DNA of 64,000 nucleotides from Lycium barbarum. Taxonomy: Eukaryota > Streptophyta > Magnoliopsida > Solanales > Solanaceae. The notes below the pieces were generated by a model. That model saw nothing but the letters and a program-made list of their open reading frames with translations. It was not told the origin of the DNA and made no database searches. The first letter of the stretch is position 1, and the number at the start of each line of letters is the position of its first letter. Shown here one piece after another: positions 24,354 to 34,260 of this stretch. The stretch covers positions 119,536,376 to 119,600,375 of the forward strand of contig NC_083342.1 in NCBI RefSeq assembly GCF_019175385.1, given 5' to 3'. The position numbers were made by a program, and so were the translations under genes.

Positions 24354-24766
24354 ACTTTTTTTACATTTTTTTCTCCTTTTTTGTGTTTTCCTTTTTCTTT
24401 TTTATTAACTTTATCACTTGGTAACTGAGAAAAAGCCCAAAATTATACACTATCTTTAGTCTTAGTCTCAAAATAATACATATTCTTTTACATGGTGCAT
24501 TAATAGTCCTAATTCTTTCTAAGAGTGGAGCACTTTTAGTCATAACCCTAACCAGGGTTAACTTTTTAACAACACTAATCAAACGTACTTCTCTTTCCCT
24601 CTGGCTGTTTACTTGCGAAGAGAATACTCCAACCTGCTGGAGCCAAAACACAAAACAATAGACAATTTTTAGCTTAACAGCCAAATTTCTGTACCAACTT
24701 CAACAAAGACAGCAACATAGATCCAGCAACAGCTTAACAAAACTGTAGCAAAAATCTAACACCAGC

Positions 24767-25240
24767 TTACAAGACCAGCAAAAATTGTTGCAAACTTGAG
24801 CACCAGCAATGACAGCAGCAAAATTTCAGCACCAGCAATACACCAGAATAACACCATAAACTCATTAAAAATATCATAAGAGCACCAAAATATAAGTGCA
24901 CTAGCAAGTGAACATAAAAAATAGCACTCAAAACAGTAACAAAATAGCCAAATAACAACACTAAGATGCAGCTTTTTAAATCACAATCTATAGAGATCAA
25001 CTTCCATCTATTACTGGACCTTCCACACCTATGCCAAAAAGTTAGGGAATCATTTTCGTAGCCACAAATCTCTGCCATCTTCTTGAACTCAGCAAGAGTT
25101 AATTCTGCCGCATTTACATAATCAAAGTAATTCATGTTTCCACCAACATACTTTTGTGGTGAACGCTTCATAAATCCCCCATGACATGCTTTTACAGTAA
25201 CAAACAAAGCCTCGGTTATCGAATCTGAAATTATAAATTA
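24767..25240 (-). pseudogene. PB1-like domain fragment inside the outer MULE
   Basis: The minus-strand frame reads LFVTVKACHGG, then QKYVGGNMNYFDYVNA, then a CGYEND...FWHRCGR block. A TTTCAG acceptor-like site near 25227 precedes it. I recognise this as the PB1-like N-terminal domain found beside MULE transposases in Solanaceae proteins, from memory rather than a search. After about 85 residues the frame becomes hydrophobic low-complexity sequence with no similarity I can name, so it is probably out of the ancestral frame. No transposase DDE or zinc-finger region follows. It may be a remnant of the autonomous parent or captured sequence; the gap at 25540-25706 may hide part of it. Confidence 0.55.
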
Positions 25241-25539
25241 GTTAACTTCATTCGATCTCAAAAGAATTTACAATATAAGAAAACTACATAGAATAAACTG
25301 ATTCGAAAAAGTATAAAGACTGGACAAGGAGATGACCCACAAATCAACAAATTCTGGAAAGTTCATTCAATAAGAATAAGCAAATACAAATAGTTATGTG
25401 CTATGTTTTATTATTAACTTTCAATCATCAATATAAAAAGTAAAAGAAATAAAATAATGGAAAGATTCTTGCAGCAAAAATCAACAAATACAAGAAGGTT
25501 TAACAAAATCAAAATGAGAAACGTAATGAAAGAGGAAAG

Positions 25540-25706
25540 NNNNNNNNNNNNNNNNNNNNNNNNNNNNNNNNNNNNNNNNNNNNNNNNNNNNNNNNNNNNN
25601 NNNNNNNNNNNNNNNNNNNNNNNNNNNNNNNNNNNNNNNNNNNNNNNNNNNNNNNNNNNNNNNNNNNNNNNNNNNNNNNNNNNNNNNNNNNNNNNNNNNN
25701 NNNNNN
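25540..25706. other. Assembly gap (167 N)
   Basis: Run of undetermined bases within the outer MULE. The true length may differ. Confidence 1.
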
Positions 25707-26858
25707 ATGATTGCCTCCCAGTATGGCGCCTTACACTGTTTTTGCTATAGATGCGATTAAGAATGAATATGAATTGGTGTTCTATTTTCGTGGGCTAGCT
25801 GGGGAATTTTTTACCAAAATAATCCATTATTTAAATCGATTAACGAAAATAATATATTTTTTTGAAACTTTACAGAACTAGTATAAACGTATTTCCCAAT
25901 AACGTATTAGACATTATTTTATTAAAAAATTTAACGGACAAAAACTAACGACTGACGGAGCAAACGGATATATAAAACGTTATTGTCGGTAACGTTTTTA
26001 TAATTCGTTACTGTGAGTTACGTATTAAGGCTAATACGTTACTAACAGCAACGACTTATACGTGAATTTATTATGTCTTCACTTATTGATATCACTAATA
26101 TGTGTTTCCTAATACATCTGCGATAATCAAGTATGAATTATATTATTGAGTCTATACATATGTTATGGTCGGCCTAACATATTTAGACTTAACAACACCA
26201 ATTAATATAATCTCCCTAATTTAAACTTAGATTCTTATATATGACACGAAAAATATCTAGAGCATTAAGTTTTAATCTCGTATATTTTCGTAAGATAATT
26301 GATATAATTATCCACATATGAAAAATGAGTAATTAAATAAGGTGGGTCTTCCTTCTACATTTATTTACCTTATAAGCTAGTAAAAATCCATCCAGATAAC
26401 TTTTGGGACATGACCTAGTCACCTATTCCTTTTAAAACAAGGACCCTTTTCATAAAAAATTCAAGATCCATGTTTAGTTATGTTCTTTGTACAAAAACGA
26501 CGATTAGTTTGATTTCTCAGATATGTAAATACTTCATATGACTAAAATTATCAGAATATTAGATGACATTTCCGTTGAAAGTCCATCGGAAACAATTACC
26601 ACGAGTACGATTTTGATAATTTTTTTTTACGAAAGTCCCTCAAAATTCTACTTTCTAGTAGTGTCACCTGATCATATATGATAGAGGTGGGAATAAGAGC
26701 AAAATATCATATAGTAAGCTATAAGGTCCGCTGGATTAAGGATATAAATTTTATTGGTTCAATATTTAAAGCTCTTAATTAATTAAACCCATTGTACTTT
26801 TAAAAATTGGTTCATACTTATTCAATGCAATTTTAATAAAATTTACTACTTAATATAA

Positions 26859-27221
26859 GTGAGGATCCAAGTTTTTTGTAGTCCTCACAAAAAAATTGAT
26901 CCTCTAATATTGTGACATGTGGCTTTCCTTTTGACTTTTCTTTTTTTTCTTATCCATTTATATGAGGGTCCCTAAAATTGTGGTATATTGATATTTATTG
27001 CACTTTTTGTGATTTTTTTTTCCATGGTACTTTTAGCTTTCATATTTAGTCCAAATAAATATTTTTTTATATATATAATTAAGAAGATATTAATAGTCTT
27101 ATATACCAAATTTATCATTATTTAGATAAGTGAATTTTTACACAATTAAAAAATCATATTAAACGGGCAATCTTTAATTAAGATGATTTAAGTGGGGATC
27201 CATGAGTTTTGTAGTCCTCAC
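26859..27221 (+). repeat. Diverged direct repeats inside the inner MULE
   Basis: Two stem-loop words, GTG(A/G)GGATCC...GTAGTCCTCAC, occur at 26859-26888 and 27192-27221. A flanking TTTAGATAAGT word occurs at about 27121 and 27372. Together they suggest an old two- to three-fold tandem duplication with a period of roughly 250-330 bp. Confidence 0.5.
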
Positions 27222-28239
27222 AACCTCAAAACTTTCATTTTTACCCCTATTTTGGCCTTTATTATTTTGAAAAATTTGATGGCAATTATACTCCAACAAG
27301 CAACAAAGGTGGAGGACACTCGGCAACTATCAAGAATTTTTTCCAAAAGTTAAGGGGCCCATGTATCCTCATTTAGATAAGTTAACTTTTATGTACGAAA
27401 TTAAGAAACCATATAAAATTGATAATATTTAATTAAGTATAATTTAGTGAAAAGACTTTTAAATTTCTAGATATGAGTGATTTGTTAGAGCCAAACTTTT
27501 TGTTCCAACTAAATCATTTATTAGGTCTTACTTTATAGTTAAACATGCCCTACGCCATATGTTCCTCTCCATATGTTTCTCTCTATTAAACATCCAACGT
27601 TTTACTTCTTTAGTGATATCATATGTGCTTACAAATACAGAAAGTAAAAAAATATTGAATGACATTGTTTAATGTTGAAAATAAAGGTGCAGTTATCAGT
27701 CAAGATTAGATTATCTTTAAGATCTCTTGTTTGATTAACCAAAAAATAATTTTTTTAAGCATAAAACATATATGAATAACTAAATTGATTCTCGAGGTTC
27801 ATTTTATGAATTTAGTTATTTATTGAATTTTGTCTGAACTAAGGTTAAAGAACTCATTTGACTAATATAAAGCCTTGACACGTAGAATAATGAGTGAAAA
27901 TTAATAAATATCAAAAGAAATCTATTTCTATCTATAAATAACAATCGCATGCTCACAAATTCATAAAAATGCAAAAATAATTTCTAATTTATGATCTTCG
28001 ACGAGTTGTAATTATCATACTTTATCATGTTAGTTTATAGAATATCGAATTACTTGCGCACTTTTGGTATTTGCTAATTGCCCTACCAAACTTATTTCTC
28101 ATAAATATTTTTCTTAAAAAAATTTATAAACAAAATATGATTAACTTGCAATTACATTAAATTAATTATGTACTAAAAAAAGTGACCCAATTTGTACTTA
28201 TTTGATAAAACTTGCGCATTATATTTATATTTTGAGTTT

Positions 28240-28273
28240 GGGCCCGAGCTTAGCACGGGCCTTCGACAACTAG
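28240..28273 (+). mobile_element. Helitron 3' terminus inside the inner MULE
   Basis: GGCCCG-AGCTTAGCA-CGGGCC (28241-28261), 8 bases, then CTAG (28270-28273), followed by T. This is a Helitron 3' end on the plus strand. The 5' TC end would be to the left within 26096-28240, but I could not place it. Confidence 0.65.
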
Positions 28274-29270
28274 TTTATATATAAATTTATACTCCAAGTT
28301 AAAAGTATTGGGTGATATCAAAAAGTGAAGACATAATAAAGTCACGTATAAGTCGTTACTGGTAGTAACGTATTAGCCTTAATACGTAACTCACAGTAAC
28401 GAATTATAAAAACGTTACTGACAATAACGTTTTATATATCTGTTTACTCCGTCAGCCGTTAGTTTTTGTCCGTTGGATTTTTTAATAAAATAATGTCTAA
28501 TATGTTACTGGGAAATACGTTTATACTAGTTTTGTAAAGTTTCAAAAAAATGTATTATTTTTGTTAATCGACTTAGATAATGGATTATTTCGGTCAAAAA
28601 TTCCTAGCTGGGTATTACTCTCTTCGCAAGAAAGAAGACAGAGCACAGAAAAGCTGTACTATTGGAGAGAAAATATAGTGTGACAAGCACGTGAGGTGAT
28701 CTCCGTTAAAAAGTTAACGCTAGTTAAGATGATGACTAAAAGTGCTCCACTTTTATAAAGAATTAGGACTATTAATGCACCATGTGAAAGAATATGTATT
28801 ATTTTGAGTCTAAGATCAAAGATAATGTATGATTTCGGATCTTTTCTCCTTGGTAACTTTTCAATTATTTTTAAATTAAAATTCAAAACAATGACTAAAG
28901 TAACTAATATTACCTAACTAACTAACTATTGTCCTAAAACTATTCTTTTTTTATTTAATAATATATAGATCATGAACTCTTTCCCACCTAATAAGTACCA
29001 ACCAAAGACTATATCCATCAAAAAACACTATACAAATTTCCATACTTGTCCCTTGATAAAAATAAATGTCCATTTACGGGTCCCAACCAATGATGAATTA
29101 AACAACATCATATTTGACTAACTCATCAATTAATTAAAAAATCTAGAATGTGATCGTGCATCCATGCACTCCCCACCAAATGTAAACTCATTCGATAGCC
29201 TTGAATTTTTCTCTTCAAAACGTTTTCAATAAAAACTAAAAGTTGGAAGTAATATATAGTAGAGAACGTC

Positions 29271-29278
29271 TATATAAC
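29271..29278 (+). promoter_or_regulatory. TATA box of the first GUX-like gene
   Basis: TATATAAC lies 48 bases before the start codon at 29326, giving a plausible short leader. The rest of 28859-29270 is AT-rich promoter-side sequence with no other feature seen. Confidence 0.5.
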
Positions 29279-29325
29279 AAAGCAACTAACATACCACAGA
29301 GACGTGGTAACATTCAAAAGAAACA

Positions 29326-31937
29326 ATGGCATCGTCAAAGCCTCCTCTAACAAAGCCAAAATCCTTTAAAGCTCCTCTCATATTTCTCCCCATATTCCTC
29401 ATCTACCTAACTCTAACTTGCAAATTAACACCAAAACATCGTGATGTTCCAATCTCCCGCCTAGAAAAACCAACTAATTTTAGACAAAACAATATTCTTT
29501 CCATGCAATATGTCACCAATAAACCGCAATGGTTTCGACTTTTGCAAGACGAACTCAAGGACAAATCAACACTAAAAATTGGCCTCGTCAACCTTGATGA
29601 TGTCTCGTTTTTAGACTACGTTGGATTGCACGGGGCTGAAAATATAGAGACGTTCGACGTGAAATTTCCTAATGTTTCGGATAAAATTAAGTGGAAAGAT
29701 TTATTCCCAGAATGGATTGATGAAAACGAGGTATCAGCCAAGCCTATGTGCCCAGAAATCCCAATGCCAGTGTTAGAGGATTACGAGGAACTGAATGTGG
29801 TGGTTGCAAAGGTTCCATGTAAACATGTAGGGGTTGGTTCTAGGGATGTTTTTAGGTTACAAGTTAACTTAGTGGTGGCTAACATGTTGGTGAGAGGTGG
29901 TTGTTGGAACAAAAAACGTCCGGTTTACGCAGTGTTTATAGGCGATTGTGGACCGATGTGGGAGATTTTCCGATGTGAAGACATGTTGTTGCATGAGGAG
30001 AATTTATGGGTTTATAAGCCTGACCTGAAAAAGTTGAAGGAGAAAATTCTTATGCCTGTTGGTAGTTGTCAGCTTGCTCGTCCATATGCAGAACAAGGTA
30101 AAACAAATACTCAATTAGTTTTACTTTTATCTAACTTCTGGAATTCCGAGTTTTTTTCTTCTTCTTTTTATGGTGGTGTTAGAACATCTTGAATAATTTT
30201 AGTTACATTGACTTTTTAACAAATTTTACTGGATTAATTAGCACTCCTACTGCATTTTTTATTCTATTGACTAATCAGTCATCGATAATTCGAAATTCAT
30301 CACCAAAGCACAAGAAAGTTTGATATGGCTTCTCAAGTTATTAGTTCTATCTACTACTCCCTCCGAATCAAAAAAGAGTCCATTTAGCCTTTTTTTCTTG
30401 GATAAAAAAAAAGTCCACTTAGCAAATCAAGAAAGAATTAGTCTTGTTTTTCGGTATTTGCCCCTATTAAGTGTTAGATGATCAAATTCCACTGCCTATT
30501 TAATTAGGGGTAGTTTAGTCAAATTACCTATTTTTGTCTAGGAGTTAGTATTTTCTTAAGGGGTGTGCAAATGGCTAAGTGGACTCTTTTTTTTATCCGG
30601 AGGGAGTATTACACTTCTTAATTTACTTGTTGGGTGGTTAAGGTATACCTTTCGAGCAAAAATTCTCAATTCATAATTTTCTTTTATCACAAGTAAATAC
30701 GCCGGCAATCAAAATTTGCAAACATTATGCACTAAGAATATTCTGTCAAGAAAAACGTTTACAAAATTTTGGAATATTGAATGTACATACGTCTTTTCTT
30801 ATATGACACATTTTTGTCAAACCAATTACTACAACTACTCAAGGGAAAAAACAGAGGGAGTACTTCTGGTCATGTTTTCGAGTCATGGATAGATCATACT
30901 TTTGGCCATTCTATGGACGATTACCTAATAATAATAATAATAATATTTTAGGTGATAATTAGTATCAAAGTTTTTACATTATTGCGTACACAAAAGTTAA
31001 AAGTTTGTCACAATTACCTGCAGGGCAAGAGGTACAAAGGAGTTATTCGACATTAATACAGGACAAAACAATGTTCCATAAGCGAAGAGAAGCTTATGTA
31101 ACAGTACTCCATTCCTCAGAAGCCTATGTTTGTGGAGCAATTGCATTGGCACAAAGCATTATTCAAACCAACTCTACAAGAGACCTTGTCCTCCTAGCAG
31201 ATGACTCAATTTCTCTAAAATCCCTTCATGGTCTCAGAGCAGCAGGCTGGAAAATCAAGAAAATCAAAAGAATAAGAAGCCCACATGCCCAAAAAAAAGC
31301 GTACAACGAATGGAATTACAGCAAGCTCCGGATATGGCAACTCATAGAATACGATAAAGTCATATTCATCGATTCAGACTTCGTGGTTTTCAGGAACATC
31401 GACCAATTCTTTTCGTATCCAGAACTATCAGCTGCTGGAAATGATGGGTACATTTTCAATTCAGGCGTTATGATCATAGAACCATCAAAATGCAAGTTCC
31501 AAAATTTAATGAACAAAAGGTTTGAGGTAGGTTCATATAACGGAGGCGATCAAGGCTTTTTAAATGAAATGTTCGTGTGGTGGCATAGGTGGCCTACTAA
31601 ATTAAATACTCTCAACATTTTTGGAAATTCGAGTTATCGTGACCTACCTGATGATTCATATTCTGTACATTATTTGGGATTGAAGCCATGGGCGTGTTAC
31701 GAAGATTATGATTGTAATTGGGACAAGATGGAATCTCAAATTTTTGCTAGTGATTCAGCTCATAAGAGGTGGTGGAAAGTGTACAAGAAAATGCCTTTGG
31801 AACTTAGGCAATATTGTGCATTGACACCAGAAATGGATGCAAGGATAATAAAGTGGAGGAGAAGAGCTAAGAAAGCTAATTTTTCAGATGGGCATTGGAG
31901 AATTCAAGTGAAAGATCCAAGAAGACTTTCCTATTGA
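29326..31937 (+). CDS. GUX: GT8 family, GUX-like xylan alpha-glucuronosyltransferase (paralogue 1)
   Basis: Two exons, 29326-30097 and 31024-31937, joined in phase 1 (CAAG|GTAAAA donor, CTGCAG acceptor), give 561 aa. Residues about 17-33 are one hydrophobic segment, fitting a type II Golgi membrane protein. The first exon holds the GUX-specific stem with WKDLFPEWIDE. The second holds the GT8 domain: AYVTVLHSS, the metal-binding DSD at 374-376 (FIDSDFVVF), FNSGVMIIEPS, NGGDQGFLNE and HYLGLKPW. Known: GUX/PGSIP enzymes transfer glucuronic acid from UDP-GlcA to xylan; size and short stem resemble the GUX4/GUX5 group. Inferred: catalytic competence, since the motifs are intact. The frame after the donor (to 30192) is intron. 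A Stowaway MITE sits in the intron. Its tandem paralogue follows 2.3 kb downstream. Confidence 0.93.
30357..30606. mobile_element. Stowaway MITE in the intron of GUX paralogue 1
   Basis: Ends CTCCCTCCGAATCAAAAAAG and its inverse (CTTTTTTTTATCCGGAGGGAG) are flanked by TA on both sides. The length is 250 bp. It matches the Tc1/mariner-derived Stowaway pattern. Confidence 0.88.
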
Positions 31938-32475
31938 TGTTTATTTGATTAAACTAACAAGATGTCCAAATCATGTATACTAACAATTTTCCTTCTTTTT
32001 TTTTTTGATTTATTTTTTATTTTTCCTGGCTGAGATGTAGTAGACATATGGCTTGCTACATTTTGAGCTAATCTAGCAATAACACTTCCAGAGAATGTAC
32101 CAATGTATATTGTGATTTTTCCTTCTTAAAAAAAATATTTCTGTGTAGAAGTACACTGGGTATTGACTTTCAAAGTTTATGGCACTTGAAATAGAAATTA
32201 TGTTGAAATTGATCTTACTTGCGCAAATCCATTAAATCATTGCTCTTTTAAGAAAGCGAATATAGTACAATCCAAATTAGCCATATACACACAACATCTA
32301 TGATCGCCCCTTTGCTTTTGTCAACTTTAATGAAATCTGCAAAAAGTCTTATTAGGCTAGACAACGGTCTACCAATTATTTAGATCGAATGTGTTAAATT
32401 TAATCCATGAAAGTATAACTCATTCAAACAACTACTTGATTGCAAATTATAATTTCTATTTGTTCGTTTGACCAA
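31938..32475 (+). other. 3' flank of GUX paralogue 1, no further gene
   Basis: Presumed 3' untranslated region, then AT-rich spacer. No clear polyadenylation signal was assigned. Confidence 0.4.
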
Positions 32476-32484
32476 TATTCTGAA

Positions 32485-33724
32485 GGGAAAATGACCTAAT
32501 AATACCATCTAAACCACTATATTATAAAACATAAGGATATTTTTCCTTATTTACAAAACATAATAACTTAATTACAAATCATACCAAATCTGAAAATTTA
32601 AAAGTCCACCCTTACCTTGACCTTTACCCAGCAGCCACCCTTCCCTTGTCCCTTTCCCAGCCGCCACCCTTCCCTTTCCCTTCCCCTTCTCCCCCTTCTA
32701 CTCTAACCTCTGCTTCAGATCTAAGAATTATAACAGGTGCCTATGTCCAGCTATGTTAGAACCTCGACAAAGATAATCGCAAGAGGAAGAAATATAGTTT
32801 TTAGCTAGTATTCAAATGTCGGAAGTGGCAGCAATAGAGTTTTCCAAAGAAGAATGTTTTAATTAGTACTGATAGATGCTCTTTTTCCGATTCATTGATT
32901 GAATCCTCAACATCTATTATCTTCTTGACCCGTTTCATTCAATTACTAAAAAAATTGAGATTCTTTAACACCGAAAGTTCTTTCCTTTTCTGTTGATATA
33001 CAAATTTCTAAACAGACTAAAACGCCTCATAGCAAATATTGGACTTTAACATAAGCACTTTCAGTACTATAAGGATTCCTTGTAAACTGACTTGATTATG
33101 CGGACCTTCGACCTGACAATGTGTGCAAAGTCCATAAAAGGAGATTATGAGAACTAAAATCAGAAGGTCAACTTTCTCTCCGTGCATTTAACAATAAGAA
33201 AATTTGTATAAAATTAGTCTTAATATTGTATGAAAGTTGTAAACAATATTGTTGTAGTTGTATTAAATTTCAACCGATTTCAAAACGAGATTCAAAATTG
33301 TATCAAATTTGTATGAATATTGTAGGAAAATTGTATAAAATGTTGTTATAGTTGTATTCAATTTCCAAAAACCTAACATGAACTCTATACAAATTTTTAT
33401 ACAATTATATACATATTTCACACTGTTTTTATACCATTTTCATACATGAAAAATGTGAGAATTCTAAACTGTGAGCGAGATATACATATTTCATACAGTT
33501 TTCATACACAAACTTTTGAGTGAAATTTTTAAGCCTTGAACGAGATATACACATTTCATACAGTTTTCATACACAAAATCTTGAGCGAAATTTTTAAGCC
33601 TTGAGTGAAATTCTTCGTACATGTTTTGTTAGAAATCTATCATTATATTTTGTAAACTAAAAAGTATCGTCATATTTTATAAATATATCCTATTTTTTTG
33701 TATATATATATATGTCATTCTCCC
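32485..33724. mobile_element. MULE-type non-autonomous element between the GUX paralogues
   Basis: Ends GGGAAAATGACC and its inverse (TGTCATTCTCCC on the plus strand) continue as diverged inverted repeats for about 100 bp (TATTATAAAACATA-like words). It is flanked by TATTCTGAA (32476-32484) and AATTCTGAA (33725-33733), a 9-bp duplication with one mismatch. The interior has direct repeats around ATTTCATACAGTTTTCATAC (about 33487, 33553) and no coding frame. Confidence 0.72.
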
Positions 33725-33949
33725 AATTCTGAATCAATTGGATTATGTTCCACATAATGTTTAGTCATACTCACTTGTGTGTGGTTGGATGCGTTGGGCT
33801 GGACATATGTCCATTGGAGGGGTAGAACCCAAGTTAGCCCACCTAAAAATTAGGTCCATTTAGTTTGCATATGTAGCCCAAATTAACACATGGAAAATAT
33901 TTATAACTTGGTTTGTTTGAAACAGTCATGATAAACAAAAAAGAAGTTA

Positions 33950-34007
33950 GGCTGACATTCCTAATTTTGTTTGGATTAGGTTGACATTCCTAATTTTGTT
34001 TGGATTC
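33950..34007 (+). repeat. 29-bp tandem duplication
   Basis: Two adjacent copies of TTGACATTCCTAATTTTGTT-type sequence (first with GCTGAC), upstream of GUX paralogue 2. Confidence 0.8.
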
Positions 34008-34012
34008 GAGGA

Positions 34013-34080
34013 ATCTTAGTACCTCAGTTGGTTGGCTAACTGAACTTTCACCTTGTTGGTGAGGATTCGATTCGTCACTT
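34013..34080 (+). mobile_element. Possible tRNA-derived SINE head
   Basis: TAGTACCTCAGTTGGTTGG resembles a pol III box A, and GGATTCGATTC, about 35 bases later, resembles box B. No full tRNA cloverleaf forms. Too short to place in a family. Confidence 0.4.
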
Positions 34081-34260
34081 TCTCCTTCCCCTTTTGGATT
34101 CTAAAGTCGAGCAAACAAAGTTCACTGCATTTTACTTTATTTTTCTTGAGTGCAAATAACTTTCTTTCTATTGAATTTCCTTCTCTTTTTAGAGAAAACT
34201 TTCAATTAAAAATGCTCCTCACATCTTCAAAGCAATCAAAAACTTTTTTTCAAAAAAGAG

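Larger units (their letters stand above)
25804..28603. mobile_element. Inner Mutator-like element, 2,800 bp, 292-bp terminal inverted repeats
   Basis: Left repeat 25804-26095 and right repeat 28312-28603 are inverse copies with scattered differences, starting GAATTTTTTACC and GAATTTTTGACC. A perfect 9-bp duplication, CTAGCTGGG, flanks it (25795-25803 and 28604-28612). No transposase frame is visible inside. The terminal repeats contain many variants of a GTTACGTATTA/AACGTTA word. It lies at the inner border of the right terminal repeat of the outer MULE. Confidence 0.93.
24427..28849. mobile_element. Outer Mutator-like element (MULE), interrupted by a second MULE
   Basis: Inverted ends of about 145-200 bp: 24427-24570 pairs with 28705-28849, and the match resumes at 24613-24629 with 28614-28630 (TTGCGAAGAGA). 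A perfect 9-bp target duplication, TTGGTAACT, flanks it (24418-24426 and 28850-28858). Long terminal repeats with a 9-bp duplication are the Mutator-superfamily signature. Without the inner element and its duplication it is about 1.6 kb, including the N gap. It carries a PB1-like frame (24767-25240) but no visible transposase catalytic domain, so it is non-autonomous as read. Confidence 0.92.

Noticed and set aside
1..28900. A hidden host gene or multi-gene system in the transposon half
   Set aside because: Every sizeable frame here is explained by gypsy, copia or MULE sequence or by repeats; no host domain was found.
34013..34080. tRNA gene
   Set aside because: Box A- and box B-like words are present but no paired acceptor stem or cloverleaf; a SINE head is more likely.
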